A DNA stretch of 64,000 nt, from positions 45,342-109,341 of the forward strand of contig JBBELK010001062.1 of assembly GCA_037783545.1 (NCBI GenBank). Reading direction: 5' to 3'. Made by a program: the position numbers and the translations under genes. This document shows positions 10,513 to 20,333 of this stretch, piece by piece; the first letter of the stretch is position 1; every line of letters starts with the position of its first letter. This DNA comes from Henricia sp. BOLD:AAB3569 (lineage: Eukaryota > Echinodermata > Asteroidea > Spinulosida > Echinasteridae). A model generated the notes under the pieces. The model was not told the origin of the DNA, ran no database searches, and worked only from the letters and a program-made list of their open reading frames with translations.

Positions 10513-13437
10513 TCACCCTGACGCCTGTAGGCCAGTTGGCCTGTCAGTTGAAAGCCTCTTGATTAGAGTCTTCCACTCTACTCTCTCTAGCGCCATTGTC
10601 TTAACTTTTTCAAAGTCTTTCTCCTCCCTTTGAGTTATTTCTTTGATTTGGTCCACCCATCTTTTTCTGGGGCGGCCAGTTGGTCTTTTGGCTTTTGGTT
10701 TCCAATTATACATTCTTTTAGTGTCCCTTGTGTCTGGCATTCTTAGAACATGCCCAAACCATCTTAACTGGTTTCTCTCAATGATGGCGAGCACATATTC
10801 TACTGCTAGTGACTTTCTGATTTTGTCGTTCCTTATCCTGTCTCTCCTTGTCACACCATAGATCAGCCGCAGTACTCTCATCTCTGTGGCTTGGACTTTG
10901 CTTTTGAGTTTTTGTGTCAGGGTCCAGGTTTCACTACCGTACAGTAGAACTGGTCTCAATATGATTGTATATATGCACACTTTGACGTCTTTCGGAATTT
11001 TCCTTTCTTTGAGAAGGGGGTATAATGCGTTCAGATTTTTTGTAAATTTGGCGATTCTGTTATTTACTTCTTCTTCCATTAGGTTGTTGGATGAGATCTT
11101 GCTGCCGAGATAGTTGAAGCTGACCGCTTGTTTGAGGACATGTCCATTTATAGTAATGTCACGTTGTTCTGGCTTTCTCCCTACTTTCATGTACTCTGTT
11201 TTACTGTAGCTTAGTTTTAGTCCCGCTCTGGTAAGCTCACTGTCCCATTGGTTCATGATGGTCTGGAGTCTCACAATGCTATTCCCTGTCTGTGCTATGT
11301 CGTCTGCATAGCCAAACCGCTCTACTTTGTAATCTTCTCTCTCTATCTTTAGTATGACATGGTTGAGATAAAGGATGAACAGAAGGGGTGAGAGGACACT
11401 TCCTTGTCGTACACCGGTGTTGATGGCAAAGTATTTTGTGCCTCCTAGGACAGTGCTGCTTTGACTTCTATATGTGCTTTTGATAGCCTTCAGTAATGTA
11501 CTGCTGATCCCAGTCTCCTCGATCACCTTCCACAGCTTTTCCCTTGGGACTCTGTCGAAGGCTTTCTCCAGATCTAGGAAGCAGATGTGCTGATCGGTTG
11601 CATATTCCCAACTTTTCTCCAAGAAAAGCCTTAAAACTGCGATCTGGTCAACAGTACCTCTCCCTGGTCTGAAGCCGCATTGGCTTTCAGAGAGGGTACT
11701 TTCCACCTGCGACCTCAGTCTTCTTTCCAATATTCTTTCATAGAGTTTTCCAACATGACTCATGAGTGAAATTCCCCTGTAGTTCTTACACTCTAGTGGG
11801 TCCCCCTTGTTTTTGAAGATAGGGCATATCACTGACTGGTTCCATTCATGTGGTACTGTCACTGTGTTCCATGCATGGTTGAGAAGTTCTAGTAAAATGC
11901 ATTTCATTGGGTCCCCACCTGCCTTGATGATTTCTATAGGGATCATGTCTGGTCCTGGGGCTTTATTGTTCTTAGTCAACTTAATGGCTGCTTCTAAATC
12001 ATCTATGGTTATTGGATCTCCTATCGGTTCAGTAGGTGTTTCACTGGTCTGCTCTACTGTGGCCTGTGTGGTTTGCTCCTCTTCTTCCACATTTAGTAGG
12101 TCCTGGAAGTACTCTATCCAACGGTCTGTTATGTTGTTTTGTCCTGTAATTATATCTCCTGTGGTGCTCTTTAGACTGGAATTTTTTGGCTTATCATTGT
12201 TTCTGCTCTTGTAGGATTTAGACATGCTGTAAAGCAATTTCTTTGTTCCTTGGGCATCTTCCTGTAGATCCTTTCCTATTTTGTCCCACATTTCCTTTTG
12301 TGCTTTTCTTTTTACTCGATTAACATGATTTCTTTGTTGTTCATAGGCTGCTCTTGTTTCTGGTGTCCTTTCCTTCAGCCACTGTTTGAAGCACTTGTTC
12401 TTCTTCTCAACCTCTGCTTTCACCTCTTCTGTCCACCAACCAGTTCTTTTCTTTTTCAACTTGCCCACAACTGACATTCCTACTATGTTTTCTTGAATGT
12501 TTTGAATGCATTTTTTCACTCTTCTCCAATGTTCTTCCATATGTTCTCCTTTGATATTGTCTTTCTCCTCTTGTAGCTTGGTTTCAATTGCTGCCTTTGT
12601 ACTTTCCAGGTTTTCTATTTTAAGTCTTTTACTCACTACTTGCTTTTCCCTTTCAGGCAAGTGGATTTTCATTTTCCCTTTAACCAGTCTGTGGTCTGAA
12701 TCTAGTGATACGGATGGGATAGCTTGCACATCCTTTATGATGGACTTCTTGTTCGTTAGTATGAAATCAATCTGTGATTTCTGGTCGTATTTCTCAATCC
12801 TTGAATTATATCTGTACCGTGTGTATTGATGGCTCTCTTGGTGCATAAAGTATGTGTTCATAATTGCAAGGTTGTTTCTTATGCAAAAGTCTATGAGCAT
12901 TCCTCCCTCCTCATTTTTCTCTCCAATTCCAAACTTGCCGAGAATGCCCTCGACAGCTTCATTGCCAACATGGCAGTTCAGATCACCCATGACGATGACG
13001 TCGCTCTCGTTGTGAGTGGCATCCAGTGTATCTTGTAGTAGTTCATAGAAGTGTTCTTTTTCCTCTCTTGGTCTGCCCTGTTGTGGGGCATATGCTTGAA
13101 TAAAAGTGATTCTGTACCGGTTTACGTTTAGTGTTGCTCCAATGATTCTGTTGCTGATGTATTCTACTTTTTCAACATGTTTTGAAAATTCAGGGTCAAA
13201 GAAAATTCCTACTCCATGCCTAGTGTCTGCATCGTTTCCAGAGTAGGCCAGCTCGTAGTCATTGTGCACCGTTTTTCTCCCGTTTCCTTTTAATCTTGTT
13301 TCAGCAACACCCAAGACTTTGAGTTTACGGTCTTCCATGAGTTTGGTAATTTCTTCAGTCTTTCCCCTTAATGTTCCTGCATTTATTGTTCCAATGCTCG
13401 CATATCCATAATTCTTGGACCATATCCGCTCGATCAT
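10513..13437 (-). CDS. LINE polyprotein: APE-type endonuclease plus reverse transcriptase
   Basis: This 974-residue protein would nick target DNA and copy the element's RNA at the nick. The endonuclease (about residues 14-250) shows GTINAG with Asn19, ETRLKG with Glu46, YAPQQG near 116, GDLN with Asp152 and Asn154, IDF with Asp224, and SDH with Asp248 and His249, so the expected catalytic set is complete. After a charged, coiled-coil-like linker (about 260-440) comes the reverse transcriptase: KAPGPD (492-497), NYRGISL (552-558), CGFRPGRGT (587-595), FLDLEKAFD with Asp622 (620-628), GVRQGS (675-680), YADD (710-713) and NYLGSKI (775-781). The C-terminus has LRWFGHVLRM (891-900) and GRPRKRW (921-927), without RNase H or a CCHC knuckle. 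The first Met inside the element (13437) was chosen as the start. The frame stays open upstream through the leader into satellite, to an ATG at 13644. Stop is TGA at 10513-10515. Function is inferred from motifs. Confidence 0.92.
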   Translation of the reverse strand: MIERIWSKNYGYASIGTINAGTLRGKTEEITKLMEDRKLKVLGVAETRLKGNGRKTVHNDYELAYSGNDADTRHGVGIFFDPEFSKHVEKVEYISNRIIGATLNVNRYRITFIQAYAPQQGRPREEKEHFYELLQDTLDATHNESDVIVMGDLNCHVGNEAVEGILGKFGIGEKNEEGGMLIDFCIRNNLAIMNTYFMHQESHQYTRYRYNSRIEKYDQKSQIDFILTNKKSIIKDVQAIPSVSLDSDHRLVKGKMKIHLPEREKQVVSKRLKIENLESTKAAIETKLQEEKDNIKGEHMEEHWRRVKKCIQNIQENIVGMSVVGKLKKKRTGWWTEEVKAEVEKKNKCFKQWLKERTPETRAAYEQQRNHVNRVKRKAQKEMWDKIGKDLQEDAQGTKKLLYSMSKSYKSRNNDKPKNSSLKSTTGDIITGQNNITDRWIEYFQDLLNVEEEEQTTQATVEQTSETPTEPIGDPITIDDLEAAIKLTKNNKAPGPDMIPIEIIKAGGDPMKCILLELLNHAWNTVTVPHEWNQSVICPIFKNKGDPLECKNYRGISLMSHVGKLYERILERRLRSQVESTLSESQCGFRPGRGTVDQIAVLRLFLEKSWEYATDQHICFLDLEKAFDRVPREKLWKVIEETGISSTLLKAIKSTYRSQSSTVLGGTKYFAINTGVRQGSVLSPLLFILYLNHVILKIEREDYKVERFGYADDIAQTGNSIVRLQTIMNQWDSELTRAGLKLSYSKTEYMKVGRKPEQRDITINGHVLKQAVSFNYLGSKISSNNLMEEEVNNRIAKFTKNLNALYPLLKERKIPKDVKVCIYTIILRPVLLYGSETWTLTQKLKSKVQATEMRVLRLIYGVTRRDRIRNDKIRKSLAVEYVLAIIERNQLRWFGHVLRMPDTRDTKRMYNWKPKAKRPTGRPRKRWVDQIKEITQREEKDFEKVKTMALERVEWKTLIKRLSTDRPTGLQASG

Positions 13438-13573
13438 ATTAATGAAAGGTCCGTCTGTTTGAGGCTTTCTGCGTTTTTCTTGAGCAAATTGTATCCACCG
13501 CCGGCTTGCTAGGCCTGTCACGGCTTTACCGCTGTCGTTAGCATTACCCAGGGAGCACCACGTGGAGGTGACA
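13438..13573 (-). other. 5' leader of the LINE
   Basis: These 136 bp lie between the satellite junction and the first internal Met of the LINE ORF. The ORF frame has no stop here, so translation could in principle start upstream. No promoter motif can be named. Whether this is the true 5' end of the family or a truncation point needs other copies for comparison. Confidence 0.6.
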
Positions 13574-16550
13574 GTCAATTTTTTAGGACAAGTGCGCAAT
13601 ATAGAGTCTTTGGAGCATGCAAAATTTGAAGTTCGTCGGAACATTTTTCGACCTCCAAATTTGCCGACGTTTGGACCACACTTTGACCAAAATCCCGTCC
13701 CACACTGGGCCGTGTCAACGACAGTCCGAAGGACTGAGCATGCGCACGAGTCAGGAGTACACCAAAGAGGTGTGTACAGACAGCCACAGGTTGCGGGAGC
13801 ATCCAGGAAGCGCCAACCCCTTTTTTTCTAAACTCTGAAATTTCTCTGCCATTTCCCGGCGAAAGTCTGTCAATTTTTTAGGACAAGTGCGCAATATAGA
13901 GTCTTTGGAGCATGCAAAATTTGAATTTCGTCGGAACATTTTTCGACCTCCAAATTTGCCGACGTTTGGACCACACTTTGACAAAAATCCCGTCCCAAAC
14001 TGGGCCGTGTCAACGACAGTCCGAAGGACTGAGCATGCGCACGAGTAAGGAGTACACCAAAGAGGTGTGTACAGACAGCCACAGGTTGCGGGAGCATCCA
14101 GGAAGCGCCAACCCCTTTTTTTTTCTAAACTCTGGAATTTCTCTGCCATTTCCCGGCGAAAGTCTGTCAATTTTTTAGGACAAGTGCGCAATATAGAGTC
14201 TTTGGAGCATGCAAAATTTGAAGTTCGTCGGAACATTTTTCGACCTCCAAATTTGCCGACGTTTGGACCACACTTTGACCAAAATCCCGTCCCAAACTGG
14301 GCCGTGTCAACGACAGTCCGAAGGACTGAGCATGCGCACGAGTCAGGATTACACCAAAGAGGTGTGTACAGACAGCCACAGGTTGCGGGAGCATCCAGGA
14401 AGCGCCAACCCCTTTTTTTTTCTTAACTCTGAAATTTCTCTGCCATTTCCCGGCGAAAGTCTGTCAATTTTTTAGGACAAGTGCGCAATATAGAGTCTTT
14501 GGAGCATGCAAAATTTGAAGTTCGTCGGAACATTTTTCGACCTCCAAATTTGCCGACGTTTGGACCACACTTTGACCAAAATCCCGTCCCAAACTGGGCC
14601 GTGTCAACGACAGTCCGAAGGACTGAGCATGCGCACGAGTCAGGAGTACACCAAAGAGGTGTGTACAGACAGCCACAGGTTGCGGGAGCATCCAGGAAGC
14701 GCCAACCCCTTTTTTTCTAAACTCTGAAATTTCTCTGCCATTTCCCGGCGAAAGTCTGTCAATTTTTTAGGACAAGTGCGCAATATAGAGTCTTTGGAGC
14801 ATGCAAAATTTGAAGTTCGTCGGAACATTTTTCGACCTCCAAATTTGCCGACGTTTGGACCACACTTTGACCAAAATCCCGTCCCAAACTGGGCCGTGTC
14901 AACGACAGTCCGAAGGACTGAGCATGCGCACGAGTCAGGAGTACACCAAAGAGGTGTGTACAGACAGCCACAGGTTGCGGGAGCATCCAGGAAGCGCCAA
15001 CCCCTTTTTTTTCTAAACTCTGAAATTTCTCAGCCATTTCCCGGCGAAAGTCTGTCAATTTTTTAGGACAAGTGCGCAATATAGAGTCTTTGGAGCATGC
15101 AAAATTTGAAGTTCGTCGGAACATTTTTCGACCTCCAAATTCGCCGACGTTTGGACCACACTTTGACCAAAATCCCGTTCCAAACTGGGCCGTGTCAACG
15201 ACAGTCCGAAGGACTGAGCATGCGCACGAGTCAGGAGTACACCAAAGAGGTGTGTACAGACAGCCACAGGTTGTGGGAGCCTCCAGGAAGCGCCAACCCC
15301 TTTTTTTCTAAACTCTGAAATTTCTCTGCCATTTCCCGGCGAAAGTCTGTCAATTTTTTAGGACAAGTGCGCAATATAGAGTCTTTGGAGCATGCAAAAT
15401 TTGAAGTTCGTCGGAACATTTTTCGACCTCCAAATTTGCCGACGTTTGGACCACACTTTGACCAAAATCCCGTCCCAAACTGGGCCGTGTCAACGACAGT
15501 CCGAAGGACTGAGCATGCGCACGAGTCAGGAGTACACCAAAGAGGTGTGTACAGACAGCCACAGGTTGCGGGAGCATCCAGGAAGCGCCAACCCCTTTTT
15601 TTTCTAAACTCTGAAATTTCTCTGCCATTTCCCGGCGAAAGTCTGTCAATTTTTTAGGACAAGTGCGCAATATAGAGTCTTTGGAGCATGCAAAATTTGA
15701 AGTTCGTCGGAACATTTTTCGACCTCCAAATTTGCCGACGTTTGGACCACACTTTGACCAAAATCCCGTCCCAAACTGGGCCGTGTCAACGACAGTCCGA
15801 AGGACTGAGCATGCGCACGAGTCAGGAGTACACCAAAGAGGTGTGTACAGACAGCCACAGGTTGCGGGAGCATCCAGGAAGCGCCAACCCCCTTTTTTTT
15901 CTAAACTCTGAAATTTCTCTGCCATTTCCCGGCGAAAGTCTGTCATTTTTTTAGGACAAGTGCGCAATATAGAGTCTTTGGAGCATGCAAAATTTGAAGT
16001 TCGTCGGAACATTTTTCGACCTCCAAATTTGCCGACGTTTGGACCACACTTTGACCAAAATCCCGTCCCAAACTGGGCCGTGTCAACGACAGTCCGAAGG
16101 ACTGAGCATGCGCACGAGTCAGGAGTACACCAAAGAGGTGTGTACAGACAGCCACAGGTTGCGGGAGCATCCAGGAAGCGCCAACCCCTTTTTTTCTAAA
16201 CTCTGAAATTTCTCTTCTATTTCTCGGCGAAAGTCTGTCAATTTTTTAGGACAAGTGCGCAATATAGAGTCTTTGGGGCATGCAAAATTTGAAGTTCGTC
16301 GGAACATTTTTCGACCTCCAAATTTGCCGACGTTTGGACCACACTTTGACCAAAATCCCGTCTAAAACTGGGCCGTGTCAACGACAGTCCGAAGGACTGA
16401 GCATGCGCACGAGTCAGGAGTACACCAAAGAGGTGTGTACAGACAGCCACAGGTTGCGGGAGCATCCAGGAAGCGCCAACCCCTTTTTTTTCTAAACTCT
16501 GAAATTTCTCTGCCATTTCCCGGCGAAAGTCTGTCAATTTTTTAGGACAA

Positions 16551-17724
16551 GTGCGCAATATAGAGTCTTTGGAGCATGCAAAATTTGAAGTTCGTCGCAA
16601 CATTTTTCGACCTCCAAATTTGCCGACGTTTGGACCACACTTTGACCAAAATCCCGTCCCAAACTGGGCCGTGTCAACGACAGTCCGAAGGACTGAGCAT
16701 GCGCACGAGTCAGGAGTACACCAAAGAGGTGTGTACAGACAGCCACAGGTTGCGGGAGCATCCAGGAAGCGCCAACCCCTTTTTTTTTCTAAACTCTGGA
16801 ATTTCTCTGCCATTTCCCGGCGAAAGTCTGTCAATTTTTTAGGACAAGTGCGCAATATAGAGTCTTTGGAGCATGCAAAATTTGAAGTTCGTCGGAACAT
16901 TTTTCGACCTCCAAATTTGCCGACGTTTGGACCACACTTTGACCAAAATCCCGTCCCAAACTGGGCCGTGTCAACGACAGTCCGAAGGACTGAGTCAGGA
17001 GTACACCAAAGAGGTGTGTACAGACAGCCACAGGTTGCGGGAGCATCCAGGAAGCGCCAACCCCTTTTTTTTCTAAACTCTGAAATTTCTCTGCCATTTC
17101 CCGGCGAAAGTCTGTCAATTTTTTAGGACAAGTGCGCAATATAGAGTCTTTGGAGCATGCAAAATTTGAAGTTCGTCGCAACATTTTTCGACCTCCAAAT
17201 TTGCCGACGTTTGGACCACACTTTGACCAAAATCCCGTCCCAAACTGGGCCGTGTCAACGACAGTCCGAAGGACTGAGCATGCGCACGAGTCAGGAGTAC
17301 ACCAAAGAGGTGTGTACAGACAGCCACAGGTTGCGGGAGCATCCAGGAAGCGCCAACCCCTTTTTTTTTCTAAACTCTGGAATTTCTCTGCCATTTCCCG
17401 GCGAAAGTCTGTCAATTTTTTAGGACAAGTGCGCAATATAGAGTCTTTGGAGCATGCAAAATTTGAAGTTCGTCGGAACATTTTTCGACCTCCAAATTTG
17501 CCGACGTTTGGACCACACTTTGACCAAAATCCCGTCCCAAACTGGGCCGTGTCAACGACAGTCCGAAGGACTGAGCATGCGCACGAGTCAGGAGTACACC
17601 AAAGAGGTGTGTACAGACAGCCACAGGTTGCGGGAGCATCCAGGAAGCGCCAACCCCTTTTTTTTCTAAACTCTGAAATTTCTCTGCCATTTCCCGGCGA
17701 AAGTCTGTCAATTTTTTAGGACAA
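16551..17724 (+). repeat. Local tandem duplication of a dimer
   Basis: Monomers beginning near 16551 and 17132 both carry the private change 'cgtcgcaac'. Each is followed by a monomer that the first joins through a long T-run and 'ctctggaattt'. The first copy's second monomer has lost 12 bp (see 16994), giving a spacing of 581 bp instead of 593. Confidence 0.82.
16994..16995 (+). other. 12-bp deletion junction in one monomer
   Basis: 'aaggactgag' is followed directly by 'tcaggag'. Normal copies have 'catgcgcacgag' between them. The lost stretch is bounded by 'gag' on both sides, consistent with slippage between direct repeats. One GCATGC site is lost. The deletion is seen only here. Confidence 0.9.
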
Positions 17725-18316
17725 GTGCGCAATATAGAGTCTTTGGAGCATGCAAAATTTGAAGTTCGTCGGAACATTTTTCGACCTCCAAATTTGCCGA
17801 CGTTTGGACCACACTTTGACCAAAATCCCGTCCCAAACTGGGCCGTGTCAACGACAGTCCGAAGGACTGAGCATGCGCACGAGTCAGGAGTACACCAAAG
17901 AGGTGTGTACAGACAGCCACAGGTTGCGGGAGCATCCAGGAAGCGCCAACCCCTTTTTTTCTAAACTCTGAAATTTCTCTGCCATTTCCCGGCGAAAGTC
18001 TGTCAATTTTTTAGGACAAGTGCGCAATATAGAGTCTTTGGAGCATGCAAAATTTGAAGTTCGTCGGAACATTTTTCGACCTCCAAATTTGCCGACGTTT
18101 GGACCACACTTTGACCAAAATCCCGTCCCAAACTGGGCCGTGTCAACGACAGTCCGAAGGACTGAGCATGCGCACGAGTCAGGAGTACACCAAAGAGGTG
18201 TGTACAGACAGCCACAGGTTGCGGGAGCATCCAGGAAGCGCCAACCCCCTTTTTTTTCTAAACTCTGAAATTTCTCTGCCATTTCCCGGCGAAAGTCTGT
18301 CAATTTTTTAGGACAA

Positions 18317-20333
18317 GTGCGCAATATAGAGTCTTTGGAGCATGCAAAATTTGAAGTTCGTCGGAACATTTTTCGACCTCCAAATTTGCCGACGTTTGGA
18401 CCACACTTTGACCAAAATCCCGTCCCAAACTGGGCCGTGTCAACGACAGTCCGAAGGACTGAGCATGCGCACGAGTCAGGAGTACACGGAAGAGGTGTGT
18501 ACAGACAGCCACAGGTTGCGGGAGCATCCAGGAAGCGCCAACCCCTTTTTTTTCTAAACTCTGAAATTTCTCTGCCATTTCCCGGCGAAAGTCTGTCAAT
18601 TTTTTAGGACAAGTGCGCAATATAGAGTCTTTGGAGCATGCAAAATTTGACGTTCGTCGGAACATTTTTCGACCCCCAAATTTGGCGACGTTTGGACCAC
18701 ACTTTGACCAAAATCCCGTCCCAAACTGGGCCGTGTCAACGACAGTCCGAAGGACTGAGCATGCGCACGAGTCAGGAGTACACCAAAGAGGTGTGTACAG
18801 ACAGCCACAGGTTGCGGGAGCATCCAGGAAGCGCCAACCCCTTTTTTTTCTAAACTCTGAAATTTCTCTGCCATTTCCCTGCGAAAGTCTGTCAATTTTT
18901 GAGGACAAGTGCGCAATAAAGAGTCTTTGGAGCATGCAAAATTTGAAGTTCGTCGGAACATTTTTCGACCTCCAAATTTGCCGACGTTTGGACCACACTT
19001 TGACCAAAATCCCGTCCCAAACTGGGCCGTGTCAACGACAGTCCGAAGGACTGAGCATGCGCACGAGTCAGGAGTACACCAAAGAGGTGTGTACAGACAG
19101 CCACAGGTTGCGGGAGCATCCAGGAAGCGCCAACCCCTTTTGTTTCTAAACTCTGAAATTTCTCTGCCATTTCCCGGCGAAAGTCTGTCAATTTTTTAGG
19201 ACAAGTGCGCAATATAGAGTCTTTGGAGCATGCAAAATTTGAAGTTCGTCGGAACATTTTTCGACCTCGTGTCAACGACAGTCCGAAGGACTGAGCATGC
19301 GCACGAGTCAGGAGTACACCAAAGAGGTGTGTACAGACAGCCACAGGTTGCGGGAGCATCCAGGAAGCGCCAACCCCTTTTTTTTCTAAACTCTGAAATT
19401 TCTCTGCCATTTCCCGGCGAAAGTCTGTCAATTTTTTAGGACAAGTGCGCAATATAGAGTCTTTGGAGCATGCAAAATTTGAAGTTCGTCGGAACATTTT
19501 TCGACCTCCAAATTTGCCGACGTTTGGACCACACTTTGACCAAAATCCCGTCCCAAACTGGGCCGTGTCAACGACAGTCCGAAGGACTGAGCATGCGCAC
19601 GAGTCAGGAGTACACCAAAGAGGTGTGTACATACAGCCACAGGTTGCGGGAGCATCCAGGAAGCGCCAACCCCCTTTTTTTTCTAAACTCTGAAATTTCT
19701 CTGCCATTTCCCGGCGAAAGTCTGTCAATTTTTTAGGACAAGTGCGCAATATAGAGTCTTTGGAGCATGCAAAATTTGAAGTTCGTCGGAACATTTTTCG
19801 ACCTCCAAATTTGCCGACGTTTGGACCACACTTTGACCAAAATCCCGTCCCAAACTGGGCCGTGTCAACGACAGTCCGAAGGACTGAGCATGCGCACGAG
19901 TCAGGAGTACACGGAAGAGGTGTGTACAGACAGCCACAGGTTGCGGGAGCATCCAGGAAGCGCCAACCCCTTTTTTTTCTAAACTCTGAAATTTCTCTGC
20001 CATTTCCCGGCGAAAGTCTGTCAATTTTTTAGGACAAGTGCGCAATATAGAGTCTTTGGAGCATGCAAAATTTGAAGTTCGTCGGAACATTTTTCGACCC
20101 CCAAATTTGGCGACGTTTGGACCACACTTTGACCAAAATCCCGTCCCAAACTGGGCCGTGTCAACGACAGTCCGAAGGACTGAGCATGCGCACGAGTCAG
20201 GAGTACACCAAAGAGGTGTGTACAGACAGCCACAGGTTGCGGGAGCATCCAGGAAGCGCCAACCCCTTTTTTTTCTAAACTCTGAAATTTCTCTGCCATT
20301 TCCCGGCGAAAGTCTGTCAATTTTTTAGGACAA
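18317..20333 (+). repeat. Higher-order block C1, copy 1 (partner at 27385-29399)
   Basis: The order of variant monomers is 'cggaag', then 'cccccaaatttggcg' with 'cctgcgaaag', then 'gcaataaag' with 'ccccttttgttt', then the 56-bp-deleted monomer, normal, 'cggaag', 'cccccaaatttggcg'. The same order recurs about 9067-9068 bp downstream. It shares both the deleted monomer (19268/19269 and 28336/28337) and the T-run interrupted by G. The first copy has a private 'tttgacgttcg' near 18645. Confidence 0.85.
19268..19269 (+). other. 56-bp internal deletion junction in a monomer (site 4)
   Basis: The breakpoint is the same as at 3700/3701, here preceded by the 'ccccttttgtttc' variant. Confidence 0.95.

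Larger units (their letters stand above)
10498..13573 (-). mobile_element. RTE-like non-LTR retrotransposon (LINE), apparently near full length
   Basis: About 3076 bp of non-satellite sequence splits one monomer. On the minus strand it reads as a leader of about 136 bp (13438-13573), a single long ORF with endonuclease and reverse transcriptase, and a 15-bp 3' tail. A single APE-RT ORF, a total size near 3.1-3.3 kb and a minimal 3' UTR without a long poly(A) are typical of the RTE clade (family knowledge). Clade assignment rests on layout and motifs only. The satellite stops after 'ggaagc' (10497) and resumes at 'gtcaatttttt' (13574). The 58 bp normally between these is missing, and no target-site duplication is visible. 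The element has no internal stop or frameshift, so it may be a recent, possibly competent copy. It could be slightly truncated at its 5' end. Confidence 0.9.

Noticed and set aside
10643..13038. Plus-strand ORFs of 70-135 codons inside the LINE
   Set aside because: They are antisense to the intact endonuclease-RT frame and have no recognisable motif.
13437..13644. Taking the LINE protein as 1043 residues starting in the satellite
   Set aside because: The first 23-24 residues are translated satellite, and the next 45 or so are LINE leader. The first Met within the element (13437), just before the endonuclease domain, is the more likely native start.
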